Source: Pseudo-nitzschia pungens
Lineage: Eukaryota; Bacillariophyta; Bacillariophyceae; Bacillariales; Bacillariaceae
Length of the DNA stretch: 64,000 nt
Direction of reading: 5' to 3'
NCBI GenBank assembly: GCA_037355855.1
Contig: CM074760.1
Coordinates: forward strand, 1,418,501-1,482,500
In this document: one piece after another, positions 43,401-52,074 of the stretch
How the letters are laid out: every line of letters begins with the position of its first letter
How positions within the stretch are numbered: position 1 is the first letter of the stretch
The notes under the pieces: generated by a model
Seen by the model: the letters and a program-made list of their open reading frames with translations, nothing else
What the model was told of the DNA's origin: nothing
Database searches by the model: none
Program-made: the position numbers and the translations under genes

Positions 43401-43689
43401 ATTCGGCATCGGCATCGGCATCGGCCGCGGTGGAAGACGAGGACGAGGACAAAGTCGACGACGACGCACCGGAGGCGTCGCCTCCGCTGGGACGCGCGGA
43501 TTTGGCGCTCGAAGATCCACCGCCGCCGGCCTCGTTGCCGGTTTTGGTTCGACCGCCGAGCAATCCGCGTTGCTTCTTTTCGCGGATGACCAGCAATTGA
43601 AACGTGAGGACAAAGCTTCCCAAGACGAGAGCGCAGAGGCCGAGGACCGCCAGCACGACGAGTTTTGTGGTAGGGAACCTCGCTGCCAT
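40471..43689 (-). CDS. Sel1-repeat ER membrane protein, HRD3/SEL1L-like
   Basis: 1072 residues from the ATG at 43689. An N-terminal hydrophobic segment (about 8-33) acts as signal or anchor. It is followed by a Gly/Ser-rich linker with an Asp-Ala run from a 6-bp microsatellite. Many Sel1-type repeats fill about 200-960. They include a block with AFTLAHMHHHGVRG and QYYEIAGTNGHWES, and a late one with FNLGFMHQWGLGLKQDFPMAKRHYD, which matches the most conserved repeat of SEL1L/HRD3. A C-terminal membrane helix (about 1043-1064, LVIVILLLLLLILQIV) ends the protein. HRD3 holds the HRD1 ubiquitin ligase and selects misfolded proteins in the ER lumen; that role is inferred from repeat identity and topology. 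GC content and GC-ending codons are far above the neighbours, which opens long frames on the other strand. It converges on lepA, with 161 bp between stops. Confidence 0.9.
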   Translation of the reverse strand: MAARFPTTKLVVLAVLGLCALVLGSFVLTFQLLVIREKKQRGLLGGRTKTGNEAGGGGSSSAKSARPSGGDASGASSSTLSSSSSSTAADADADAEYRAAARKKRTIKSSHPTGAYDIRLWNLFPAPEGGNFKTIGEAYWRQVQSFLRDWKDAAVYPPDPSDHHTHATDWMVRKSSEYRRSPSGDGNARKTAFDSYPRMALERAAEAGHPLAQHYLANAHSSGIWPVPVSGGGDRRGSAGREDGDGEDSARSPVENLHVFDEWLPSSGKHTRQIDKAYLLWHMAAVGGNIESAMALAHRLDGGGSMIDAGSGGGGSSGSGSSSSAGACEDSLPYYQAAADGIIDQLEVSKHSRAKLIPPMDKHTLAEVHMHGGTSSQLDWNNKPDESKEALQFYHLKATTVPWSMKKKSGSESEDGGKKAGRRKKKAGANEEDGIDIMAAFTLAHMHHHGVRGVEQNLTKSLQYYEIAGTNGHWESAGHACSFYLWGIGAEQDAHKAMEFCKLGAPYGYEGCRQMRDKVNMAKNNKRASDDLDQLANCDEEALNGLGLLHLLGVQGVLQVDIPMAEKYFTLAKELGSVDAYYNLAMMWLGWKTHFKRIDDLKENGYTPDVDQLPLPITGQTKDGSDKFALYKATVGEKLYYKGPIQSDVLNAIKMLNVAAKLGHVQAKHRLGLIYAGGLNHTTNVMEFNFVKKDCKRAKENLEWIVNNASPTLSKRLRRAYKEYIAGNLEVSVRNYLAAAEIGSIVGQVNAAFLMERGVCLGLSAADCAKASVRLWKAAAARGNAEACLRVGDFYYYGRLHGEKLHIGPFGWIQYVLQPEKYLPTLLREWGAGLWSLARKVVADDVDEQALASAPSPSSTETTCEATDEGTCPNHRDLQRIAAGTVTKNLDHEMEEDLRTAAHYYQIAGEKHHSARANFNLGFMHQWGLGLKQDFPMAKRHYDLALIQNYREAEIAVQIALMAMNAHEFVIRCVALIEDWWYQRDAANTKTTNTPSSAKVPSVQPRDADSQAPRGTNDAGRPQSPGHRKRKTREEVIMSHMFDQSSLVIVILLLLLLILQIVRFFVVRPHGR

Positions 43690-44435
43690 GGTGAATGATC
43701 GTATCTACTACGGTCGAACCGTGATCCGAGAGGGCGATGGATTCATGCGGTGAATGAATGAATGAATGAATCAATCAATCAATACCGCACGGAGTTTTGT
43801 GCTTTTTGGTAATGGTGCTTCGTGTTGGGTCGGATGTGAGATGGGAGTTATTATTATTCTCATACCCGTGCGAGTAATAATTTTTTAACTTAAGACTTAC
43901 TCGTAATTTACCAGTTAACTTACCGATAGATGTTTCGCGTCGCTTTGGGTCCGGTTTTCTCGTGTTGCGAACGCGATCGATGCCAGCTAAAGAAGTAAAA
44001 AACTTTTCCGTACCGAAGAAGATCCACCCTCCTTATACCATACATAGCCAAGATATGTATTAATCATATGTTATCTATTATATGTATGCTGTAAAATGAA
44101 TGAATCATCAAATGCAACTTTATTAGTATATTAGTATACTGATACTATCAATGAATCATATCGTCATAGATGAAACGGCTTATGCGGGACTGGACCGAAT
44201 TGGACTGAGCGGTTCGAAACCGAAGTGCTCCTCATCTCTCTCAACTCTGACCTCGCGTTGTTCGTTGTTTCATGATGTAAGAAGAGAAAGCTGTTGACGC
44301 GGAGTTGTCAGTGTGACAAGTGACAACCCGAACTACGCACGAGCAAGGTTGCCATCACCTAAATACCGCACCCATCCATCCACTCCAGAAATCAGCGGTC
44401 GAGTCGACGACACGGAAGAAAGTTCGGGAGAAACC
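43690..44435. other. Intergenic, simple repeats
   Basis: 0.75 kb upstream of the HRD3-like gene. At 43751-43784 a TGAA repeat turns into a TCAA repeat, a short inverted microsatellite. AT-rich ATATGTAT/TAGTATACTGATACTA palindromic stretches follow near 44050-44150. The right end is the untranslated or coding lead-in of the next doubtful frame. Confidence 0.5.
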
Positions 44436-44846
44436 ATGACGGAATTGAACGCAACCAACGAATCGTCGTCAAACGCTGACACCCACGCAACACAAGGGAA
44501 CGAATCGACGGTGACATCGACGGTGACATCGACATCGACATCGACGGCTCTGGCCCACGGCGAGGCGAACGAACCGCCGCCTTCCGCGGAGGCTTCGGCG
44601 GCCGGGAAACGCGGCCACGAGGATGCCAACGGCAGCGATGCGAACGGGATTGGGATCGGTGCAAACAACAACAACAACAACAACGGCATCCCGGGCGGCG
44701 GCAACAAACGGGGAAAACGCGAGTGGCTTTCGTTTCGAGGGAATCGCCAGAGCCGGGTCGGGGACAATTACCAGGTTACCTCGTTGCCTCCCGTTCCGCA
44801 ACCAGCGAGCGCGGCACCGGCCGACAAGAACGGAACCCGGAGATGA
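44436..44846 (+). CDS. Possible low-complexity protein
   Basis: From the ATG at 44436 the frame gives 136 residues; it is open upstream to about 44313 without another ATG. The protein is Thr/Ser/Ala/Asn-rich (a TSTVTSTSTS run and an Asn7 tract from microsatellites), with a short basic patch KRGKREWLSFRGNRQSR. No fold is predicted. A stop follows, and no splice partner is evident. It may be a real disordered protein, the first exon of something larger, or chance in GC-rich repeats. Low confidence. Confidence 0.35.
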   Translation: MTELNATNESSSNADTHATQGNESTVTSTVTSTSTSTALAHGEANEPPPSAEASAAGKRGHEDANGSDANGIGIGANNNNNNNGIPGGGNKRGKREWLSFRGNRQSRVGDNYQVTSLPPVPQPASAAPADKNGTRR

Positions 44847-45150
44847 ATATGCCGGACCGTTGCGGCGGCAACGTGTTTCATCGATCGATCGAGAGTGAGT
44901 GAGTGAGTGAGTGCCGTGCGTGTACGGCACGGTATGCAGGGAGCGCATGCGAATGCGAATTGCGGAACGGCGAAACGAGACGAGACGAGACGAAACAATA
45001 AAAAACGAGTCGGCATCGCGGTGCCAATGGTCAGAGACGAACCGGTGGAGCGCTGTTCTCTCGAGATAGATGTACTGTCCTCGAAAGCCAAAGTCGGCCA
45101 GAATTCAAACATTGTGATCAAAAGCATCAATCATTACACAACACACAAAT

Positions 45151-45181
<31 letters not shown>

Positions 45182-46315
45182 GGCTCTTTTCACTTTTGGA
45201 CTGCGATTGAAGCATTCCGCGACAACGCATTGCACATTCTGGGTATATCTTGCTATTGCAGAAATATTTTTAATAAAATACTACTTATTTACTACTAGTA
45301 GAACAGTTGGCGAAACAAACATTCTACGCATTGGCCGAATGACGGTTCTTGTCTGTCTATGCTTCTCTGTCTAGGGTTGCATTGCAATACCATGCTATCG
45401 GAAGTGATGGCACGCAGTCGCGCAATGCGATTTCGTCGTCGTTCGTCGCGCAGCTCGGCATCGGTGGCGATGGATTCGTTGCTCGAACAACCGAGTAATT
45501 ACTTGCATCGGTAGCGCCGCACCGCTTGTTTGTCGCACGCTCGCTCGGTTTCCCTCCGTCATCGTTCCTTCCTCCCCGGCAACCCTTGCGCCGCGGGAGA
45601 CCATGCCCGACCCGGCCCGACCGGACCTTCCCTTACTCACCTTGCCCGACCTTACCCGATCCGACCGACCGGCTCTCCCGGAGCACCACAAGCGTGCCGC
45701 CCGCTGCCGCCGCGGTGCCGATCCGCCCGAGCATTCCCGGCAGCGCCCCAACGCCCGCGAGGTAACCCGGAAACTCGGCAGCGACCGGTTCCGTGAGCCG
45801 GACCGAACAAACAACGACAATGGAGTCAAAGCCATTGCCCGGGCGCAGAACACGGTGCCAAACGCGTCGCGGATCGGCACCGTTGCCGGTTCCCTCCGGC
45901 CGGAGCCGGTCCCATCGGTTCTTCTTCCGCACCCAAAAGCCCCGGAACCAATGGCGGGACTCCCGGCCCGAGGCGAGCGGTTCCCGCGCCACCGCCACCC
46001 GGAAGATCGCCACCGCGATGCCGCTGCCGACAACCGGACACAAACGGGCCGACCGGCACGCGGGCCGACAACGTCTCGGCACCGGTGACGCGGCCGACAC
46101 CGGCGATCGCGGACACCGGAGCGAGCCCATCTCCGATCGGGACCGTCCCGGGTGGTGGTTTGGGCTCGTGGCACGGCGTGGCATCTCTGACGCCGGCGGA
46201 TGCGGCGTCGTCCTTCGAGCGCAAGAAGGCCCTTCCAAAGGCCACGACCGCGCCGGTGTGTTCGTTCGCGGTCACGGGCACGCCACGCCGGTGCAAAACC
46301 GGCCCACCAACCGAT
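44847..46315. other. GC-rich region, open in many frames
   Basis: Contains a GAGT repeat (44893-44912), an AC dinucleotide repeat (45151-45178) and, from 45540, very GC-rich sequence. All three minus frames and two plus frames are open for 150-280 codons there, and none shows a recognisable domain. Arg, Pro and Gly dominate. With no way to choose a frame I make no CDS call; a spliced minus-strand gene is possible. Confidence 0.4.
45151..45178. repeat. AC dinucleotide microsatellite
   Basis: Fourteen uninterrupted AC units, preceded by imperfect ACACAA units. Non-coding. Confidence 0.95.
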
Positions 46316-47245
46316 TCATTCATTCGGCACCGGACTGTCGCTCGGGAGGACGGCGTTCCCGACCGACGTGTGGTCGAGGGACGCGCAAGAGGGCGTCGCC
46401 ATCCGGACGTACCGTACTACCGGAACGACGTGTTCGAGGAAAAAAAAAAAGACGAACCATTGTCGAATCATTGCTTGGTGGCAAACGTCCATTGCTGCAG
46501 GGGGAGCGGCGAGAACGATCGACGTTTTCGATCATTCGCCACAGGATGTTCGTCATGGAGGTGGTGTCCTCCTGGAGCTGCGGGAGTGGTTCCAGAGCGC
46601 TCATCGCGACGACCGCGGAACAGAGGAGCAGGTAGGCGGTCCACGGAGTGCTTTCGGGAGCAGCGGCAGCGGCAGCCGAAAGTCCCCACGGACGGCAAAC
46701 CGTCCCCCCTCCATGTCAGACTCGCACTCGCACGCGTCTTGGAACAGCAGCGAACTGCCCCGCAACACCCCGCGTTTTCCCATCCCATTGTTTGGGAGCA
46801 TTGTGAGCGTTTGGGTGAGCTTCGTTTCGATCCAGGAGTGTTTTTCGTCATTGTTGTCATTGTCGTCGTCGTTGTTGTTGTTGTTGTTGTTGTTGTTATC
46901 GACCGCGTGAATCGCGTTTCGCCCCAATCCGGTGAGGTCCCGGAGTTCTTCCACCACGCCATCCACAAGATATGGAAGGGTTCCCTCGCAGTGTCCATCC
47001 TGTTGTTCGGCTTCGAGCTCTACTCCGACGTGGACACGCAGCGAACTCACGGGACCCGAGGGATCGATAGGAGAGTCGTCGCTCCCAAAAGAAGTTCCAA
47101 CACGCGAGGATTCTTCTTCGCGCGCGGTGCCGTGCGTTTTAGAGGTGTCGGTGGAGCTTTGATCGCTGTTGGGTCTCTCGGAAAGCAGGGGAGTACGTTC
47201 CGTCGAGTGAATCACGATTGCGCCGTTCATTTCTCGAAGCCTCAT
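46316..47245 (-). CDS. Possible spliced membrane-protein gene, structure unclear
   Basis: A minus-strand frame starts at an ATG at 47245 (or 47230) with a plausible N-terminus containing STERTPLLSERP, an acidic-dileucine type sequence common at cytosolic ends of membrane proteins. It runs open to 46601, through an Asn/Asp tract from a GTT microsatellite. A second minus frame, open from about 46690, holds a good membrane helix (PWTAYLLLCSAVVAMSAL) followed by a polar segment. A third ends in a short acidic tail at 46316. They could be exons of one gene, but I found no convincing splice pair to join them. The reverse strand is also open (46085-47248), and its poly-Val run shows that frame is probably not real. 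Treat as a hint only. Confidence 0.25.
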
Positions 47246-47513
47246 TAGTCTCTTGTAGAGTCTGCTTTGGATTCACTAAGGCGGCAAGTTTAGTAGACCC
47301 TAGGAAACACAAGGGGCGCCAACCAATCTAATGCTTAAAATGCGTTCGTCCAGGCTTGTGGATGGGATACTAGGCAATCGCTTGCAGACAGTGGTGATCA
47401 ATTTGCGCAAGAGAAGAGACATGTTCGGACTCTGCATCGCAGTATTTGTCTGCGATTATCGGCTTTCGATAACGGGTTTGTTCCTTCGGCATGGCATTTT
47501 TTATTCTTGAATC

Positions 47514-47518
47514 CCTCT
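47514..47518. repeat. Target-site duplication of copia element, left copy
   Basis: CCTCT directly outside the left end of the copia element. The matching copy is at 59481-59485, beyond the nested gypsy element. Exact 5-bp identity at the outer ends of the composite supports one insertion event. Confidence 0.8.
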
Positions 47519-47810
47519 TCTTGAACCTGAGATCACGCTCTATTGCTTCACGAAGGATGAATATGCAAATAGTGGTGATGCAGATCAGCTTGTTGTTATA
47601 ATGGTTGTTTTATTTTAGTAAATTCTAGAAAAGTGAGAAGAATCTGATTTGAATGTGATTTGGTAAATCACTCAAGTTTATCCTTGTTCTCGTTGTTTTC
47701 CCGTGTTATCACTGTTTTGGTCCTTGTAGGAATTCAATCTTGTCTCATTTCCCAGGACCGACTTTGCTTCTCGTCTGTCCGTCAACCGTACTTCAGCATT
47801 GGTTTCAACA
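47519..47810 (-). repeat. Copia 3' LTR
   Basis: 292 bp. It matches 53326-53557 plus 59422-59480 with a single-base indel (CCC against CC near 47700). The last 44 codons of pol, through the stop at 47678, lie inside it. Confidence 0.92.
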
Positions 47811-50800
47811 CACTCCTGCAATTCTTCCGTTGCACGTTCATCGGTTGAATTGATTATTGGGTCTACTCTTCCATCCATTTCTTGGAGTTTTCGATACTTT
47901 TCGAGAGCTTCGTAATACTTCTCCTTGTACTGCTCGAAATCGTCTGCCTCTACACCAAGAATTGCGTTGCGGAACTTGTAGAACAGCGCTCCTTGGAGTG
48001 GTTTCGTGAAAAAATCTGCTATCATTTCTTCGGTTGGACAGTGCCGCACAGTGATGTGTTTCTTTTCGATACGGTCTGTGATAAAGAAATATCTGATATC
48101 GATGTGCTTGCTTCCTTTTCCTGCTGAATACCTGCCGTTGTTCTCCAACAGCATCGTGCTCTGATTATCTTGCATGAGGATATCTTCCCTTGCGCAACCA
48201 TCTTGCTCGATACGGAAAAGCCTAAACCACATCGATTTGGGGAGTTTCTCTCCTACCGTCACCAGTTCGGTCTCAGTTGAACTCAGGGTGTTGAGTTTGA
48301 GTTTGGTTGATGAGCTGTACATTGCCCCTCGTCCTTCCGTTGCATACACTCCGGCATGACCTTTCATGTCCTCGTGCACGGCGTGCGATCCATCCATATA
48401 TATGATAGATCCTTTATCATTTCTCCCTATGATCATCGGTAGATATGCTGACTGCTGTAGATATTTCATGACATGCACAAGCTTCTTCCAGTCATGTTCG
48501 TCTGGGGATTTAGTTCTTGTACACAGGAAACCTGTTGCTAGTTGTAGATCCGGTCTAGCTCTCGTTCCAAGATACAAGGTAGTGGCTGTAATTGAATGAA
48601 ACAAGTCCGATCTCTTCCTGTCGAGTTTTACGGCGTCCTTTCCATTTGTCTTGAACAAATACTCAGGAGCTGCAGTCGGCTTTTCCCCGATCATTTCTTC
48701 AGGGAGCTTGTCGATCATCTTCTTGATGTAGTCATACATGGTTATCATCACGACTCCTTGCTTACTGAGGTCGAGATGCATTCCAAGGTACTCATGTTCC
48801 TTACCACGGGTTATGGTTAATGGGTCGGTCTTTCCGTATATTCCGTCAAGCATCTTCAGAAAAGCTGTGACCTGGTTTGGGTCTTTGTGGCTAATGAGAC
48901 CGTCGTCGACATGAAATACCACAGTCATCTGACTTCCGTTGACGTTCTTGTTCCATACACACGGATCGTATGGGTTCATTTCCATCCCGTAGTCCTTTAG
49001 GTGTCCCGTTAATTTTCTGTACGCCAGTATAGCAGCGTTCAACGTTCCATATATGGCCTTCTTGCACACTACATATATGACAGGTCGCCCTTTCTCCTTC
49101 CTTAGGTGCTTTTCCCATCTTGGTGGATCATACTCGATGAGGAGTAGAGCCAAAGCGCCTGTGATCTTTAGGAAAAGTAGTTCGTCCATGTCTGTCTGTA
49201 GGAATTGTGCTGGGAGGTCAAATGAGGCTACGTCTCTGCCTTCCATGGCGATGGTGGCCAATACAAACTTAATTGCTTCAATAGCCGGTGTTGGTGATGA
49301 GACATCTTGTTTCGTAGTCCATAGCCGTTGTGGCCGCCCATCTGCGCATCCTCTGCTCTTGAGCCTGCCGTCTCGTTTCATCAGCATGAACATTAATATT
49401 GGTAGTGCTCGCCTTCGCTGTTCGTCTGTTAAGGAGTCTTGATCTATCTCTCCGAAACAGTCGCGTGATACCAAATTATTTATTTCTTTCATGATGGACG
49501 CTTTGCCTTTATCACCATATCGCTTGAGACCTTCCCGTATACTCATTTGCGTCATGGTGTAATTCATCAGGAAATCATGGTGATCGTGACGGCTTTCGAT
49601 AAACTCAAGTGCGTTGATCATGTTTTGGTATTCGTGCGAATTCAGCTTCCGAATTTTCTCCGGCGTTTCATCGGGAATAGATGCACGCTTGACTTTGAGG
49701 AAACCTTCCTTTGGTTCTGCGATGGATGCATACACAAAATCCGAGTGTCGTGTAGATCGGATTGCACGCCCACTTGATGTCCGTGCTATATCATCTTCGG
49801 ATTCGGAGTCACTGGGATCATCTGGGGTCACAGTATCATCGTCTGTATCGTCTTCATCTTCAGGTACTCCTGTGATTTCATCCACTTCTGTGGTGTTGTC
49901 CACTCCTGTAGTGTCGTCCACTCCTGTAAGGTTATGCAATTTGGTTGATTCGTTGTCATCAGGATCGTCGAGATACTCTTCATGGTCTGAGTTTTGATCA
50001 GCCTCTTGTGCCACTCCTGTGATTTCACCATTGTCGTCGACAACGGTGGGATCATCATCGTCGTCATCATCGGTGTCAATGAGATCAACGTCAAGATCAT
50101 CGACCGCAGGTTCCATTGGTATAGTGGTGGCTCCGGGAGGTTGAAAATCATCGTCATCGTCATCAGTCTCGGTTGCCTCGGGATCGGGTTCATCGGTATT
50201 GTGTCTGTCGCCGAATGTAATACCCGGTCTGGCTCGACGAGCCATACGTTCAACCCGTTTGATGACATCTGCAGGCATGGGTAGCAGTTTGTAATCATGA
50301 CGACTGCGGTGGAGAATCTTTCCAGTATCAAGGCTGTAGAATTTGACACCTCCCTGCAAATTGCCGGAAGGGCCAGCCGCGATCGCGCCAATTGTTCGTT
50401 CTTTTATGGTGTTATCTGTGCCTTCGTAGGTCTGAGCATATTCACCAAAAATCACTTGGAAATGTTGGTCATAGGACAATGCAATCCCTTCGACTATAGT
50501 CGTGGGGCTTAGGTCCTGGGAGACGCCGTCCTGCCAGGGAAACGCGTTGATGTAGTACACCATAGTACGGATTAGTTCGGTAGTCAAAGTTTTCGACATG
50601 CGACGGAAAGGAAGCATGGCGTACGCGCATCGTGCACGCTCTTTGATAACCCGAATGAAACGTTCCACTTCGGGAACATGTTCTTCCATGGATACAACAT
50701 TTACAAGTATGTCCAGGTCTTTGAGGCGTTGCTTTAGACCGCTGAATTGTCCATCGACAAATAGGAAAGCTACGTGAAAACCCCGGAATGAATAGGATTT

Positions 50801-52012
50801 GATGACAGCTCTGATACCCTTTTCAAGGTCATTCAGTCGCATGGATGGTAAACCGTGTGCTGTACCGTAGTGGATATGGCGAGAGATTGTCGCCATAATC
50901 GGAACACGATTGACATGCATGACATCGACCGCTAAGGTCACGTCCTTGTAATAGTCTTCGATAGATTTGGGTAGAGGTATGATTTCCGGAGCATCTACGG
51001 TGTCTTTGCGTCTATAGGTTCTTTTGCCTTTGAGTCCGTATACGCTTGGACCGAAAATGTCCGTTGCCATTCGTACGTCTCGCGACGTGAAAGGCACATT
51101 CTTGACGGTGTTCTTATTTGTCATGTGGATGAGGGTCGCATCGCTGGGGTGTCCTGCAATATGTTGGAAACGACGCACTCCCTCAGCACGGAGTATATCC
51201 CGTTTAGTGAAGTTTTCCTTGTTTTGGTTTACTGTTTCAATGTCGTGAGAATTGAGAGATAGTGGAGTGTCCCGGGTATTGACAAGTGTGTTCTCGGTAT
51301 CGATGATCGTGGTTCCGAAGACACTGTTGAGTCGTCCCGGTCCGAAATCTTTTGAACAATCAAGGTAGTATAGCCCTCGACTATCGGGCACGAATTGTTT
51401 TCGGACGCCTTCCGGTGTCTCAATTTGAAAACTTTTGTTTCGGTTTCCGTGTTGATCCTTTCGGCTTGTGTAGTCGATTTCGAAACCGTTTGTTTCGAGT
51501 AACTTGTGGAAAGATAGAATGTTTGCGATTCCGGAGGGATGTATCCAAACAGTTCCGACACCTGGTAAGTCACCGACAGTATCGATGATGGCACTGCCAG
51601 CATTGGTGTGTAGTTCGAGGTGTTTTGGTGTCTTTCGTATGTTGACGAGAAACATGGTATTGAAAAATAGGTGTACTGTAGATTGGTTGTCAAGCAATAT
51701 CCAGAGTGGATTGAGTCTTCCTTTCATCTCGTTGGTGTTGAGACAGTATCGGTCGTTTCCTCTCATATCTTCAATGTATGTTGGAGATGGAGGTACAATC
51801 GGAGTTGGTAGAAATGCGGTTATATGGACGAAACCATATGCCTGCTCGAGCTCGTCTTTGTTCATTTCGTCTTCTATGTTGAAATCGTTTATGGTGACGT
51901 GTTGTTGGTGCTTGATGGTTTTGTCATCCTCAATAGTTGTACCGTCGGCCTTGGTCACGTAGGTACAGTTTGGTGATATATGGTCTTCTCTTCCACATCG
52001 GTAGCAGATCAC
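47678..52012 (-). CDS. Copia pol polyprotein (integrase, reverse transcriptase, RNase H)
   Basis: 1444 codons in one open frame; the frame is really open from about 52144, and the GTG at 52012 is not a true start. Order: zinc knuckle CYRCGREDH (CX2CX4HX4C); an aspartic-protease region around LWILLDNQSTVHLFF; a pre-integrase segment with GHPSDATLIH; integrase core with Asp in AVDVMHVN, Asp in FVDGQF and Glu in VPEVERFIRVIKERAR; an acidic linker; reverse transcriptase with AIYGTLNAA and the catalytic FHVDDG; and a copia-type RNase H with YMDGSHAV and LSSTETELV. The usual CxxC of the integrase zinc finger is absent, replaced by a DIFGPSVYGLKGK stretch that I recall from stramenopile copia elements. 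The C-terminus is encoded in the 3' LTR. Expression would need frameshifting from gag. Confidence 0.93.
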   Translation of the reverse strand: MICYRCGREDHISPNCTYVTKADGTTIEDDKTIKHQQHVTINDFNIEDEMNKDELEQAYGFVHITAFLPTPIVPPSPTYIEDMRGNDRYCLNTNEMKGRLNPLWILLDNQSTVHLFFNTMFLVNIRKTPKHLELHTNAGSAIIDTVGDLPGVGTVWIHPSGIANILSFHKLLETNGFEIDYTSRKDQHGNRNKSFQIETPEGVRKQFVPDSRGLYYLDCSKDFGPGRLNSVFGTTIIDTENTLVNTRDTPLSLNSHDIETVNQNKENFTKRDILRAEGVRRFQHIAGHPSDATLIHMTNKNTVKNVPFTSRDVRMATDIFGPSVYGLKGKRTYRRKDTVDAPEIIPLPKSIEDYYKDVTLAVDVMHVNRVPIMATISRHIHYGTAHGLPSMRLNDLEKGIRAVIKSYSFRGFHVAFLFVDGQFSGLKQRLKDLDILVNVVSMEEHVPEVERFIRVIKERARCAYAMLPFRRMSKTLTTELIRTMVYYINAFPWQDGVSQDLSPTTIVEGIALSYDQHFQVIFGEYAQTYEGTDNTIKERTIGAIAAGPSGNLQGGVKFYSLDTGKILHRSRHDYKLLPMPADVIKRVERMARRARPGITFGDRHNTDEPDPEATETDDDDDDFQPPGATTIPMEPAVDDLDVDLIDTDDDDDDDPTVVDDNGEITGVAQEADQNSDHEEYLDDPDDNESTKLHNLTGVDDTTGVDNTTEVDEITGVPEDEDDTDDDTVTPDDPSDSESEDDIARTSSGRAIRSTRHSDFVYASIAEPKEGFLKVKRASIPDETPEKIRKLNSHEYQNMINALEFIESRHDHHDFLMNYTMTQMSIREGLKRYGDKGKASIMKEINNLVSRDCFGEIDQDSLTDEQRRRALPILMFMLMKRDGRLKSRGCADGRPQRLWTTKQDVSSPTPAIEAIKFVLATIAMEGRDVASFDLPAQFLQTDMDELLFLKITGALALLLIEYDPPRWEKHLRKEKGRPVIYVVCKKAIYGTLNAAILAYRKLTGHLKDYGMEMNPYDPCVWNKNVNGSQMTVVFHVDDGLISHKDPNQVTAFLKMLDGIYGKTDPLTITRGKEHEYLGMHLDLSKQGVVMITMYDYIKKMIDKLPEEMIGEKPTAAPEYLFKTNGKDAVKLDRKRSDLFHSITATTLYLGTRARPDLQLATGFLCTRTKSPDEHDWKKLVHVMKYLQQSAYLPMIIGRNDKGSIIYMDGSHAVHEDMKGHAGVYATEGRGAMYSSSTKLKLNTLSSTETELVTVGEKLPKSMWFRLFRIEQDGCAREDILMQDNQSTMLLENNGRYSAGKGSKHIDIRYFFITDRIEKKHITVRHCPTEEMIADFFTKPLQGALFYKFRNAILGVEADDFEQYKEKYYEALEKYRKLQEMDGRVDPIINSTDERATEELQECVETNAEVRLTDRREAKSVLGNETRLNSYKDQNSDNTGKQREQG

Positions 52013-52074
52013 TTTCCGTTTTCTCTTTATCTTGTCATGCTGCTCTCCCTCAGGTGCAGTAGCAGCGAGTGCAC

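Noticed and set aside
44195..44235. GCGGTTCGAAACCG, T-arm-like sequence
   Set aside because: No cloverleaf is possible with the flanking bases.
44313..44435. N-terminal 41 codons upstream of the ATG at 44436
   Set aside because: The frame opens with GTG, which is not expected as a start in a nuclear gene.
46085..47248. 387-codon plus-strand frame
   Set aside because: Contains a poly-Val run from a GTT microsatellite and Arg/Pro-rich filler; no domain.
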